Assembly: GCF_022508225.1 (NCBI RefSeq)
Contig: NZ_JAETXJ010000002.1
Span: 124,001-188,000 of the forward strand
Length of the DNA stretch: 64,000 nucleotides
Source of the DNA: Desulfovibrio sp. UIB00
GTDB lineage: Bacteria; Desulfobacterota; Desulfovibrionia; Desulfovibrionales; Desulfovibrionaceae
Direction: 5' to 3'
A program made the translations under genes and the position numbers. Numbering within the stretch: the stretch's first letter is position 1; every line of letters begins with the position of its first letter. Positions 16,496-24,742 of this stretch are shown in pieces. Under the pieces are notes generated by a model that saw only the letters and a list, made by a program, of their open reading frames with translations, was not told the origin of the DNA and made no database searches.

Positions 16496-16699
16496 TTACG
16501 GATGATCCACGCCGCCATTGGGCGGGCGGCAGCGCGCAATGCGCTTTGCCCCAAGCCAAAGCCCCCGCAGTGCGCCGTATTTTTGCACTGCCAGAGCCAT
16601 GTATTCCGAGCAGGTCGGCTCAAAGCGGCACCGGGCGTGCAGCGCGCAGGGCTGCCGCTGGTACCAGCGAATACATGCAATAATACACGTCTTCATCAT
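16496..16699 (-). CDS. yidD: YidD-like membrane protein insertion efficiency factor
   Basis: A 67-aa protein with the family signature CRFEPTCSEYMALAVQKYGA followed by GLWLGAKRIARCRP and a terminal NGGVDHP. YidD homologues help YidC insert membrane proteins. The ATG at 16699 has GAGG upstream; a TTG 12 nt earlier is possible. Its location inside a prophage, away from rnpA/yidC, is unusual: either a phage-borne copy or host DNA captured by the phage. Confidence 0.75.
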   Translation of the reverse strand: MMKTCIIACIRWYQRQPCALHARCRFEPTCSEYMALAVQKYGALRGLWLGAKRIARCRPPNGGVDHP

Positions 16700-16880
16700 A
16701 GCATGCCTCAATAAAAGTGCAATTCAAAATTATGAATTTTATATGTTTATATAAAACCACAAAGCCATGATTATGGTTTTATGTGCCCGTTAAGCTAGTT
16801 GTTTCTGTGTCAATGCGGGTTGAAAATATGGTTTTAGCTTAGGCTTGGAATATATATTTTTGTCAAGAAGAAAAAATAAA

Positions 16881-16929
16881 GTGCATAAAACATTTTTTAC
16901 ATAGTTATTGTAAAAAATATTTTATGCAC
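16881..16929. repeat. 49-bp AT-rich dyad
   Basis: Arms GTGCATAAAACATTTTTTACA (16881-16901) and the complement ending ATTTTATGCAC at 16929, with a 7-bp centre TAGTTAT and one mismatch. It lies upstream of the GTNAC repeat cluster. It could be part of a replication origin or a bidirectional terminator. Confidence 0.7.
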
Positions 16930-17001
16930 CAAAAGAATTTTAAATGTTTTTGGTGTAAGGCGGCGTGGGAGGAATGGGGGTAGCGGCCTACCGCGGGGGG
17001 T

Positions 17002-17293
17002 GGGGTCTCGGAAAGGGGTAACAACTGGCACAAGTATATTTTTTAATATTCAACATGCTGAAATATATGACGTATCCTTGTAACCCAAAACGGTAACAAA
17101 AGGTTACATGAAAGGTAACATTCAATAAATTAAGCATGTTGGTGTAACCAGCGAGGGGCACAAAAAATGGTTACAATGTTACCTTTTGTAACCAGAATGT
17201 AGAAGTTTATGAAATCATATATCTATCTGCAATAACAAATAATAATGATGATTCTGAAAATTTGTGCCAGTTGTAACCTCTTTCCGAGACCCC
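17002..17293. other. Candidate prophage replication origin: 32-bp inverted repeat enclosing GTNAC iterons
   Basis: 32-bp arms at 17002-17033 and 17262-17293 are inverted copies with two mismatches. Within and between them are ten heptamers of the type GGTAACA / GGTTACA on both strands (starting near 17017, 17080, 17092, 17102, 17114, 17143, 17169, 17177, 17187, 17272) in an AT-rich background. P4-type replication proteins act on iterons at the origin, and this prophage has its own primase-helicase at 19368-22151. The role is inferred. Confidence 0.5.
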
Positions 17294-17360
17294 CCTTGGC
17301 GGGTAAATGCCGCCCTTTCTCGCGCGTGTATGCACGTGCGTGAGGGGGGGCAGGGGGTAA

Positions 17361-17382
17361 TAAAAAAGCCCCTTGCGGGGCT
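17361..17382 (-). terminator. Rho-independent terminator of the 17390 gene
   Basis: On the minus strand AGCCCC-GCAA-GGGGCT is followed by TTTTTTA. It lies 8 bp past the stop codon. Confidence 0.85.
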
Positions 17383-17389
17383 ATGGGTG

Positions 17390-17950
17390 TTAGCTGTCTT
17401 GAAGCAGGCGCGTTTTTAGTTTCTTGCACAGATTATTTTTTGCATCGACTTCGTCAATGCTGACCTTAACTTTTTTTGTTAAAGTACCCGCAAGGTTATT
17501 ACGGCTATCATTAAAAATATTTTTAGTTACTTTTGTGTATAGTTTCAAAGTGTCAATTAGTGGCTTTGCTTTTTCAACGGCCTCTTCGTATGAGCCTCCA
17601 GACTCTGTAATGCAAATAACTTTATTGGGTAAATAAGAGAACTCAAGTGGTGATAGCATTTCTTTGTATGTAGAATTTAAATCTTTGTTTGGTAACCCTG
17701 AAGAATAAATGGGTACGTGTATTTGAATGCCGCCGATGTTATGGGACAAAAATAATTTAAGATTTATCACGTCAAGGCTTATCTGAGGAATATTTTTTTC
17801 TTGAACGCTTTTTTCAATTAGTTTAGCAAGCGCCTCCGATCCTTGGTAACACTGTTTGAAAATTGTCTGTGCTATGCTGTCAACAGCTTCATCAACCTTT
17901 TTCTTATATGTATCAAGCATGGAAGTTAGAAGTTCTTCGTTAACGCTCAT
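17390..17950 (-). CDS. AT-rich hypothetical protein
   Basis: A 186-aa protein, MSVNEELLTSMLDTYKKKVD onward, with helical N- and C-terminal parts and a central alpha/beta segment (IPQISLDVINLKLFLSHNIG; later SYLPNKVICITESGGSYEEA). I do not recognise it. It is AT-rich, monocistronic and has its own terminator, so it reads as cargo or a moron beside the origin-like region. Confidence 0.6.
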   Translation of the reverse strand: MSVNEELLTSMLDTYKKKVDEAVDSIAQTIFKQCYQGSEALAKLIEKSVQEKNIPQISLDVINLKLFLSHNIGGIQIHVPIYSSGLPNKDLNSTYKEMLSPLEFSYLPNKVICITESGGSYEEAVEKAKPLIDTLKLYTKVTKNIFNDSRNNLAGTLTKKVKVSIDEVDAKNNLCKKLKTRLLQDS

Positions 17951-18332
17951 TGTTGTACCTCTTTATGGGATCAGTTTGGCTTAACTGATTATAAAAACCT
18001 AAATTGCTTTTATCAAGAGAGTGAATGCCAGCAACGTAAGCCCGCGCCGGAAGGTGAGCCAGCGCGGGGCAGGGGGGCGAATGATAGAGGAGGCTTTGCA
18101 GGCCATTCTCATTTATGAAGCTGAATGGGTGTGGGAGGTCTTAGTGCGGATTACCATACCAATTGGTTAGGGTAGTTTTTCAAGGGTTATAATCGGTTTA
18201 TGACCCTTTCAGTCTTAAGGTATGGTCATCATGAGGTTGTCCATCTGGCTAAGGCTCATGTTCGGGTCGTCTTCCAAGGGAGGTTCCATCGGCAATAGCT
18301 ATGGAACCCCGTGGTATGCAGAGGCGGGAAGG
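17951..18332. promoter_or_regulatory. Gene-free stretch with operator-like motifs
   Basis: No gene is visible. Near 18150-18230 are TTACCATACCAATTGGTTA, an AAGGGT/ACCCTT inverted pair flanking TATAAT, and AAGGTATGGTCAT. The string TACCATAC also recurs upstream of the antirepressor (18902-18909), suggesting shared regulator sites, but this is by eye. Confidence 0.35.
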
Positions 18333-18869
18333 CTAGAGCGTCATTTGTGTTTGCTTAAGGGGGGAGCCTGTTTCGGCAGCGGCAAACACGCCGCAAATAT
18401 TGAGCATAAGGCGCGCACCTTCGCCTTTGTCCGTATGTTTGCCAGCCTGGGCCAGCAAGCGGCGGAAGGCCTCGCGCTTGTAGGGTTCCGGCAAGCGCAT
18501 GATCTGCTTAACTTCGTCCATATTCAGGCGCAGATCATAGCCGCCGGTCTTGCGGATGGAGGGCAGAACCTCAGACGTGACCCATTTACGGAAGCTTTTT
18601 GCCTCTGCCTTGCGTGAGCGGAAGATGAGTGCATAGAGGCCAGATTCGGACACGGCATTGAGCTGATGAGGAATCCCTTCACGGGGATTACTATCGGTAT
18701 TACCGATAGTAATCCGTTCGTCTTCATCCAGTGTGCCGACCGAATCGGGAACATTGGCAATGCCCAAAATGTCGCACACATCCTTGGCCACAAACCAGAG
18801 CATGCCTTTTTCGTCCTGGTGGACGCGGACTTGAGCTTCATCAAAAATGAATGACATGAGCGTGTTCAT
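18333..18869 (-). CDS. Phage antirepressor with BRO-N domain
   Basis: A 178-aa protein. The N-terminal 100 residues are a BRO-N domain (MSFIFDEAQVRVHQDEKGML; then WFVAKDVCDILGI, SESGLYALIFRSRKAEAKSF and RKWVTSEVLPSIRKTGGY), typical of phage antirepressors. The C-terminal part is short and not assigned. The ATG at 18869 follows GAGAGGAG with 8-nt spacing. Such proteins interfere with repressors or bind DNA themselves. The coding region contains a 31-bp perfect palindrome. Confidence 0.8.
   Translation of the reverse strand: MNTLMSFIFDEAQVRVHQDEKGMLWFVAKDVCDILGIANVPDSVGTLDEDERITIGNTDSNPREGIPHQLNAVSESGLYALIFRSRKAEAKSFRKWVTSEVLPSIRKTGGYDLRLNMDEVKQIMRLPEPYKREAFRRLLAQAGKHTDKGEGARLMLNICGVFAAAETGSPLKQTQMTL
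18685..18715. repeat. 31-bp perfect palindrome inside the antirepressor gene
   Basis: Arms GGATTACTATCGGTA (18685-18699) and TACCGATAGTAATCC (18701-18715) around a single central T. In the protein it falls in the DERITIGNTDSNPR loop of the BRO-N domain. Confidence 0.85.
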
Positions 18870-18948
18870 AGCGTATGCTCCTCTCAGTTAGTTAGTTTGG
18901 TTACCATACTATTGAGCAGCCTCGCCCATCGGGGCTGTTCTTTTTTGT

Positions 18949-19371
18949 TCACCAGCCGCGCCAGCGGGTGAGTTCTTCCACCAGCGCGTCCAGTGTGGGG
19001 AACCATCTTGTCACGCAGCCCTTAATCATCACGCCGGGCTGTTCATTGGGCCCCGGCACGCCCCACACGGGCACGCCAGAGGCAAAGGCCATGCCCAGTT
19101 CCGCCGAGGCATCGCAGCCGCCGGGGCCGATGTAGGCGATCAAATCCGCACTGCCCAGGGCGCTGCTGCAAAAGGCAAAGGCAGCGCCGTGCGGATCCTC
19201 GTTTTTGCGCTGGTCAAAGCCCGGCCCTGGCGCGGGTAAAAAGCGCGTCCAGTCCAGCACCTCATAGCGGGAAAGTTCCAGGGCCTGTTGCAGCCGGCGG
19301 TAGGCCTCCAGGTTGCGCGTGGATGTGCAGATGTAGAGCCTGCGGGCCGTGCTGCCCGAAAACATGTTCAT
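18949..19371 (-). CDS. Nucleoside 2-deoxyribosyltransferase-like protein
   Basis: A 140-aa protein with RRLYICTSTRNLEAYRRLQQ, DLIAYIGPGGCDASAELGMA and SGVPVWGVPGP, the pattern of the nucleoside deoxyribosyltransferase / DUF4406-like Rossmann-type fold (the D-x2-AELGMA block holds the usual catalytic Glu). It may act on nucleotide pools during phage replication; substrate unknown. It overlaps the primase-helicase stop-start by ATGA, so it belongs to the replication operon. Confidence 0.65.
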   Translation of the reverse strand: MNMFSGSTARRLYICTSTRNLEAYRRLQQALELSRYEVLDWTRFLPAPGPGFDQRKNEDPHGAAFAFCSSALGSADLIAYIGPGGCDASAELGMAFASGVPVWGVPGPNEQPGVMIKGCVTRWFPTLDALVEELTRWRGW

Positions 19372-22151
19372 GCGCGGTCTCCCTTTTCAAAAATCCAGCA
19401 TTTGATGATGCGGGTCTGCTCATGGCGCGAGCGAACAGACTTGCTGCTCTCCACAAATTTATGCCGCCGGGTGTGCGGCAGCAGCTTTTTGAGCATGCCC
19501 ACATCCGGGTAGGCCTGCCCGTAATCCTGACATTTTTCACGAAAGTGATTGAGGTTGAGGGCGATGATGCCCTCTGTATCCTTGGCGTGGTTGAGCTGCT
19601 CGCTGACCGGCCCGCGCGAGTTGACGTAGTCGTAGGCCTCCCAAAAGGCCTCGAGCATGGGGTGATCCGCACCCACGCGGCGCTCGCGCACGTGGGCGCG
19701 GTCTTTCAGGTATTGGGCCATGCCCTCCACCGTGCGCGCCGTCACGCCGGGAAAGAGCAGGCGCAGGGCGGATCCGCAGGCGGCGATTTGCGCGTGGTTT
19801 TTTACAATGCGCTCGTTCTTGATGCCGCAGGCGGTAAAGTCGCGCTCCATGCTGTCAAAGGCCTGTTCGTAGGCCTCCAGAATACGGCGCTCCTGGCACA
19901 GGGCGGCACCCAAGAAGCCGCCAACGCTTTCGCTTGTCTGGCGCTCAAACCAGCGGGCAATCTCCCGCGTGCCGGGCCTATGGTGCTTTTTGTCGGCGTG
20001 GCAGTGCACAATGCGTTGCAGCAGGGCCTCGCTGCCGTCCACTTCCGCATTCTGCGAAATAATCAGGCTGGCCTGAAACAGGCTTTCGTCCGTATCGTTG
20101 CCGCGCTTGGCCACGCCCAGGGTGCCTGTGCCGCGCCCGTTCCAGAATGGTTTGACCTCGTCAAAGCCAAACTGCTTTTGCCGGGCGTCTTTTTCGCCAG
20201 AGTCGCGGTCAGATTCAATAATGACCACAGGCAGGTTGGATACCTGCGAAAAGGCGCGCCTGCGCCCTGCTACGGAAGACTTGAGCAGGTCAAAGCCCTC
20301 GTAATCATCCCGGCCTACCAGCTTCCAGCAGAACTCCAGCGCGGTGGATTTGCCCGCGCCCGGCTCGCCCGTGTATTCCAGAAAGGGAAAACTTTTGTGC
20401 ATGGCCCGTATTTGCTGCACAAAGAGCGAGCCAAGCCAAAAGGCCAGCAGACACATGCCCTGCATGCCAAAGGCTCTGGAGTAGTTTTCTATCCAGCCGG
20501 GGTTGAACTTGCCGCTGGTGTTGATCTGCAAACCGGAAAGGCTGGATTTTACGCCGCGGCTGCGGATGGTGAAGTAGCCCTGCGGGTTCACATCGATGCG
20601 CCGCCCCTTGTGCCAGGCGTGATCCTGAAAGATGTAGGTCTCAAGGGTTTTGTCGTAGCCGATGTAGGGCACGGCGGTGACGGTGAGCATGCGGTTATCG
20701 AGCCACCACGAGCGCAGGGTCTTGAGGTGGCGCACATCGCCGTCAAAGGTGCCGCCGCGTGATCGGTTGAGTAGGGCCTTGTGAAAGCTGTCTGGCGAGG
20801 TGATGGCCGTGCCTTCCAGCTCAATGACGTCTTGCGCCTGGCCATTGGCGTAGTCGATGGAAAACACGTAGCGCTGCTCGTCCAGAATCTCGTTGCGGCT
20901 CATGTAAAGGAACTGCGGCCACACGTTTGAGATCTGCGCCACGCGCACGTGCTGCATAAACAGCGCGCGGCCCTCGGTTGAGAGCAGGGCGGTTTCGCGG
21001 GCGTCCTGGGATTGGTTGATCTCTGGCGGCGTGGCGGCTGATGAAGTGGGTGGCGTGGCGGGTGACGCTGGCTCTGTGGCTGCGGCCTCTTCCTCACGCT
21101 TCTTTTGGGCCTGCTGGGCCTCGCATATCTGCTGGCGGGCTTCTTCCACCAGAGGTTCCAGCAGCTCTGCAAACGCGCCTTCCAGCTTTATGTCGTAGAG
21201 GCCGTTGCGGTAATCCAGAATGAAGGAATCCCGCTGCTTTTTCAGGTAGGTGTAGTAGGCCTTTTCTTCTACGGATTCAGCCAGAAACAGCCGCCCGTTG
21301 TGCTTGCCCGCGCGCAGAAGGGTCGGGGTGATGCGCCCGGCGCGGTACAGGTCATCCCAGTCGTTGCCCGAGGGCGCAAGGCAAACGGTGGAAAGCTCGC
21401 CCATGTTTTTGAGCTGCTTGTGGTGCTTGCGCATGCCGCTTTTTCCGGCGGCGTCAGGATCCAGCGCCCATATCCACCGGACGCCTTTTTGCGCGTGCTG
21501 CTCAAAGAAATTCTGCGGAAAATTGTTGCACGAGAAAGCGGCCACGGCTTTGACGCCCACATGGAAAAGGGCAATGGCGTGGAAGATGCCCTCAACAATA
21601 AAGCATTCCTCCAGGCGCTCCAGCGTGAAGCCGGGGGGCGCCCACACGTCGCCCTTGTAGAGGGTGTGGTCTTCTTTGCGTTTGCCGCCAAAATGGGCCT
21701 TTTGCCCATCCCTCCCTTTGCCGATGATGCGCTCCCAAAAGCGGGTTTTTGCCGCGTCCAGATAAAAGCGCACGGTGGGCACATCCTGCCCGTTGCCGAG
21801 CGGATAGCTGCTTTGCTCGTACCAGCCACGGATCTTGGCCAGGTCGAAGCCACGGTTCAGCCCAAGGTAGGCATCTGCCGTGGCGTCACGGTGCTCCGGC
21901 GTGGCCGGGTGCTTTTGGGCGAAGTCGTCAAACAGCTCCGGCAGGGCCTCGCGCACTGTCTCGCTGAATCCGCACTTGTTTTTGCGGTTGCAGTCGATCA
22001 CCAGGGGGCGGTCTTTTTTGATGTAGAGCGATTTTTCGCCGCACTGGGGGCAAAGGCCCTTGGTGAGGTATTCGCCGGAATCTTTGAACTGAAAATAGGG
22101 CGAGGCCAGCAGGGCCGCCACAATCTCGGGGTAGTAGTTCTGCCTAGGCAT
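19368..22151 (-). CDS. Phage primase-helicase (zinc finger, Toprim, P-loop ATPase)
   Basis: A 927-aa replication protein. An N-terminal zinc-binding segment has Cys34, Cys37, Cys54 and Cys60 (CPQC ... CNRKNKC). A Toprim region follows with CFIVEGIFHAIALFH and later IWALDPDAAGKSGM. A low-complexity Ala/Pro/Thr linker sits near residues 360-390. A P-loop ATPase has GEPGAGKST near residue 595. This matches phage/plasmid primases that also unwind DNA. I chose the ATG at 22151 (MPRQNYYPE), overlapping the CII-like gene by 8 bp. The likely cis target is the repeat region at 17.0-17.3 kb. Confidence 0.8.
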   Translation of the reverse strand: MPRQNYYPEIVAALLASPYFQFKDSGEYLTKGLCPQCGEKSLYIKKDRPLVIDCNRKNKCGFSETVREALPELFDDFAQKHPATPEHRDATADAYLGLNRGFDLAKIRGWYEQSSYPLGNGQDVPTVRFYLDAAKTRFWERIIGKGRDGQKAHFGGKRKEDHTLYKGDVWAPPGFTLERLEECFIVEGIFHAIALFHVGVKAVAAFSCNNFPQNFFEQHAQKGVRWIWALDPDAAGKSGMRKHHKQLKNMGELSTVCLAPSGNDWDDLYRAGRITPTLLRAGKHNGRLFLAESVEEKAYYTYLKKQRDSFILDYRNGLYDIKLEGAFAELLEPLVEEARQQICEAQQAQKKREEEAAATEPASPATPPTSSAATPPEINQSQDARETALLSTEGRALFMQHVRVAQISNVWPQFLYMSRNEILDEQRYVFSIDYANGQAQDVIELEGTAITSPDSFHKALLNRSRGGTFDGDVRHLKTLRSWWLDNRMLTVTAVPYIGYDKTLETYIFQDHAWHKGRRIDVNPQGYFTIRSRGVKSSLSGLQINTSGKFNPGWIENYSRAFGMQGMCLLAFWLGSLFVQQIRAMHKSFPFLEYTGEPGAGKSTALEFCWKLVGRDDYEGFDLLKSSVAGRRRAFSQVSNLPVVIIESDRDSGEKDARQKQFGFDEVKPFWNGRGTGTLGVAKRGNDTDESLFQASLIISQNAEVDGSEALLQRIVHCHADKKHHRPGTREIARWFERQTSESVGGFLGAALCQERRILEAYEQAFDSMERDFTACGIKNERIVKNHAQIAACGSALRLLFPGVTARTVEGMAQYLKDRAHVRERRVGADHPMLEAFWEAYDYVNSRGPVSEQLNHAKDTEGIIALNLNHFREKCQDYGQAYPDVGMLKKLLPHTRRHKFVESSKSVRSRHEQTRIIKCWIFEKGDRA

Positions 22152-22605
22152 GGCGGCCCACTTTTTTGTCGTGGTCGCGCAGGGCGGCGGCAAGGGCGGT
22201 GGCGACCTCCACCAGATCCAGCACTTCTTTGAGGATGCCGCGGTTCTCGGCCTTGGTGATGCGGTTGTCTGCCGTGGCGCGGATGATGCGGTCAGCTACG
22301 TGCCCAAGGTCGCTTGTGAGGCAAAGAACCTGATTATGCAGGAACGTGGGCGTGATTGCAGGCAGCACGGTGTTGCCTGCGGTGACGCGGGCCAGTAGCC
22401 ATTCAATGACCAGAGTGTTACCCGCGGCAACGCAAAAGCCCGGGATATCCACAAAGCTGGGGAAGTATTTTTCTGTGGAGGTAACGCGGCGCAGAAATGC
22501 CGGGCTGACATTCAGGCGTTTGGCCAGGACGGAAAGAGGGTACTGGCTGCGTGCAATGGCAAGCCGAAAAACATCCTCCGGGGCAAGGTGGGCCAGTTCT
22601 TCCAT
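22144..22605 (-). CDS. Phage CII/CP76-like regulatory protein
   Basis: A 153-aa protein with an N-terminal helix-turn-helix (SQYPLSVLAKRLNVSPAFLR) and a long helical C terminus (GILKEVLDLVEVATALAAAL), the pattern of the phage regulatory CII (CP76) family of P2/HP1-like phages and Vibrio phages. Family role: control of early gene expression and lysogeny. It lies between the Cro-like gene and the primase in the leftward early operon. Confidence 0.7.
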   Translation of the reverse strand: MEELAHLAPEDVFRLAIARSQYPLSVLAKRLNVSPAFLRRVTSTEKYFPSFVDIPGFCVAAGNTLVIEWLLARVTAGNTVLPAITPTFLHNQVLCLTSDLGHVADRIIRATADNRITKAENRGILKEVLDLVEVATALAAALRDHDKKVGRHA

Positions 22606-22656
22606 GGTAGCTCCTTTGTGGAAAAGTCCGTTTGATTGCGGGAAATTCCACGTAGG

Positions 22657-22926
22657 CTACTGTGACCGTGAGCCCAGCGCCTTGCGCAGCGCCTGACGGA
22701 TCGCCAGAGGGCTTACCGTGCCATCGTTTATCAGCGTGCGCAGCACCATGCGCAGGGTGAGCAGTTTGCCCTCTGCGATAATGTGCAGCCCGGCGGATTT
22801 GGACATGCTGCAATTGCGGCCCCTGCGAAAGCTGCGAACATCCATGCCGATGGCCCGCGCTGCCTGCGAGTAGGAACCGTGGAAGAGCCTTAGCCGTTCA
22901 ATGTGGGTGTGGAGTCGTGTTTTCAT
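22657..22926 (-). CDS. Small Cro-like helix-turn-helix protein, first early gene
   Basis: An 89-aa basic protein with a helix-turn-helix-like segment (GSYSQAARAIGMDVRSFRRG) and a helical C terminus. It is the first gene of the leftward early operon and diverges from the HTH gene at 23013, the position of cro/apl in P2-like phages. The promoter (TTGACA at 22957-22962, TATTTA at 22933-22938, read on minus) ends 6 nt before its ATG, so its mRNA may be leaderless. Confidence 0.6.
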   Translation of the reverse strand: MKTRLHTHIERLRLFHGSYSQAARAIGMDVRSFRRGRNCSMSKSAGLHIIAEGKLLTLRMVLRTLINDGTVSPLAIRQALRKALGSRSQ

Positions 22927-23012
22927 GTTTTCTAAATAGGTGGACTTGACCTAATATGTCAAGACGAATTTCGCCTCTTTGTATAGGGCGAAATGCCCTC
23001 TATAGTGGGTGT
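22927..23012. promoter_or_regulatory. Divergent lysogeny switch with two dyads
   Basis: Leftward promoter: TTGACA (complement of 22957-22962), 18 bp, TATTTA (complement of 22933-22938). Rightward promoter: TTGTAT 22979-22984, 16 bp, TATAGT 23001-23006. Operator candidates are CTTGAC-N7-GTCAAG at 22945-22963, overlapping the leftward -35, and ATTTCGCC / GGCGAAAT at 22968-22975 and 22987-22994, overlapping the rightward promoter. Confidence 0.7.
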
Positions 23013-23276
23013 ATGAAAAAATCAGAACGGTTTGAAAAATTGTTTGTCGAGGCAATGGTGAGGCGCGTTGAGGCTGCGGGGATATCGCATTCCGAGTTTG
23101 GCCGGCGGGTCTTTGGGGAAGGCTCTGGCTCTAGGGCTTGGCGGGCTACGCGGGAAAAAGACCGCAAGCGTGGGCTGGGCATAGGCGAGGCCTATATGAT
23201 GGCTGAAGCGCTGGGGATGGAATTCCCCGCCTTGGTGTGGGAGGTCATGCAGGAAGTTAAGGATAGGCTGGATTGA
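23013..23276 (+). CDS. Small HTH repressor-like protein
   Basis: An 87-aa protein, MKKSERFEKLFVEAMVRRVE onward, with an HTH-type segment (GISHSEFGRRVFGEGSGSRA). It lacks the C-terminal oligomerisation domain of lambda-type repressors. By position (divergent from the early operon, upstream of xis/int) it is the candidate lysogeny repressor. The ATG at 23013 lies 6 nt after a TATAGT box, recalling the leaderless cI message of lambda. An upstream in-frame start at 22956 would precede the promoter. Confidence 0.6.
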   Translation: MKKSERFEKLFVEAMVRRVEAAGISHSEFGRRVFGEGSGSRAWRATREKDRKRGLGIGEAYMMAEALGMEFPALVWEVMQEVKDRLD

Positions 23277-23338
23277 CCGTTTTAATTATTGAAATGTAGG
23301 CGGAATGAACCTAGTATGGGTGCCTTTAGGAGGTGCCT

Positions 23339-23581
23339 ATGTCTGGACGCATTGTTCAATCGCCGTATTTGTCGCAGGAACAGGCCGCGCAGTTCGTCAA
23401 TCGCTCGGAAAGAACGTTCCGCGAATATGTGAAGAAATACAGCATTCCCAAGTACGGGCCAGCCCGTAATCAGTATGCCGAAGAGGACTTGCGGGCTTTT
23501 ATGGAAAACCCTCACTGCTTTCTGAAAGGCCGGGGAGGATTCCGGTCGAGATCAGTACGCTTTACGCCCGTGAAAGTATGA
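23339..23581 (+). CDS. xis: Excisionase-like / MerR-type HTH protein
   Basis: An 80-aa protein with a winged-HTH pattern typical of small excisionases (YLSQEQAAQFVNRSERTFRE; then YSIPKYGPARNQYAEEDLRA). The ATG at 23339 has TTTAGGAGG upstream. Its stop overlaps the integrase start (ATGA at 23578), so the two are translated together. The family helps integrase excise the prophage; directionality-factor function is inferred from size, fold and coupling. Confidence 0.65.
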   Translation: MSGRIVQSPYLSQEQAAQFVNRSERTFREYVKKYSIPKYGPARNQYAEEDLRAFMENPHCFLKGRGGFRSRSVRFTPVKV

Positions 23582-24702
23582 GCGTTCATAAAAAATCCAA
23601 TGGAACGTGGTTTGTTCGCTATCGTGTGCCGGGAGAGAAAAACGCAAGGAGCGAGTATATCGGGGTTGGGCCTGACGCCGAGAAGCTCGCCAGGGTGCGG
23701 GACAGGGAGATCAAGGAGCAGAAGGCATCGGGCAAGCGCCCCAGTGACAAGCTGTATCTGGATCAGCTTGCGCAGGCCTACTTGTGCGATCGCAAGCTCG
23801 CGGGCAAGTCGCCGGATTGGCTTGAGGAGATGGAAACCCTGTTCAACAAGAGGTTTCTGCCAGAGCTATGCCATGCGCCCGTTGACGGGCTGACGTATTC
23901 GGACGTCATGAACATGGCCGAGAAACATCTGGCCGAGGTCAAGCTGGCCACGCGGCAGCGCTACCTTGGGTATCTGTATGCCTGCTTCAACTACGGAACC
24001 CGGCACGAGCTTACGGCGGGTAATCCGCTCTCAACGTGGAAGAAGCAGCCCGAGCCGCGCACAGAACTTTTGCTGACGGTTGAGGATCTGGAAAAACTGT
24101 ATCAATGCGCCGCGCCGCATCTACAGTGGGCCATTGCCGTTGAGTGGGAAGTGGGCGCGCGCCCAGGCCCCTCAGAGCTATACGCCATCAAGTGGCTCCA
24201 CGTGGACTTCAAGCGTTGCCTGATTCGGATACCAGGCACAAAGACGGTGCTGGCAAACAGGCTTATCCCGATCACGCCAGCCTTTTGCCTGGAGCTGCAA
24301 AAAAAGCGCGAAGAGGCTCAATCCGAGTATGTGATCGAATTTCGCGGGCGTGGGGTCAAAACTACGCGGACGGCCTTCAAGCGTGCGCAAGAACGCGCAA
24401 AGCTGCCGTACCATGTGCGCATGTATGATATCCGCCACCTCTTCGTTACTCTGCTGCTGGACGGCGGCGCAGGCTTGGCGGCGGTTTCCCGCATGATTGG
24501 CCATAGCCGGATCGCGACAACTCAGGAATGGTATTATCATCTTTTGCCCGGCGCCATGCGTGACGCCATGGCCTTCAAGCCTGCGCCTTTGGGCTCCAGA
24601 GTGGCTGATAACGCGAGGATACACAAAAGGATACACAGGCCACCTCAGTCGACCGTGAAACGCCGTAATCCCGTTGCTCCGCCTAAAACCAAAAAAGAAT
24701 GA
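23578..24702 (+). CDS. int: Prophage tyrosine-recombinase integrase
   Basis: A 374-aa integrase. The N-terminal arm-binding domain (residues 1-50: MSVHKKSNGTWFVRYRVPGE) is followed by a SAM-like core-binding domain and the catalytic domain with Arg in GARPGPSELYAIKW, the R-H box MYDIRHLFVTLLLDGG, GHSRIATT and nucleophile Tyr in EWYYHLL. It directs integration at the tRNA-Pro 3' end, whose copy begins 40 bp after its stop. It resembles the integrase at 43950-45026, consistent with both elements using the same att site. Confidence 0.92.
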   Translation: MSVHKKSNGTWFVRYRVPGEKNARSEYIGVGPDAEKLARVRDREIKEQKASGKRPSDKLYLDQLAQAYLCDRKLAGKSPDWLEEMETLFNKRFLPELCHAPVDGLTYSDVMNMAEKHLAEVKLATRQRYLGYLYACFNYGTRHELTAGNPLSTWKKQPEPRTELLLTVEDLEKLYQCAAPHLQWAIAVEWEVGARPGPSELYAIKWLHVDFKRCLIRIPGTKTVLANRLIPITPAFCLELQKKREEAQSEYVIEFRGRGVKTTRTAFKRAQERAKLPYHVRMYDIRHLFVTLLLDGGAGLAAVSRMIGHSRIATTQEWYYHLLPGAMRDAMAFKPAPLGSRVADNARIHKRIHRPPQSTVKRRNPVAPPKTKKE

Positions 24703-24742
24703 ATTATAAATATTTTAGTGTGTTACGTGTAAGCTGGTCCGC

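Noticed and set aside
18222-18617. Plus-strand frame opposite the antirepressor
   Set aside because: Most of it is antisense to the BRO-N gene, with no ribosome site of note and no recognisable protein.
18915-18946. Hairpin with T tract (CAGCCTCG / CGGGGCTG) as terminator
   Set aside because: The T tract is on the plus strand but no rightward gene precedes it, and the leftward genes on both sides read the wrong way, so a function could not be assigned.
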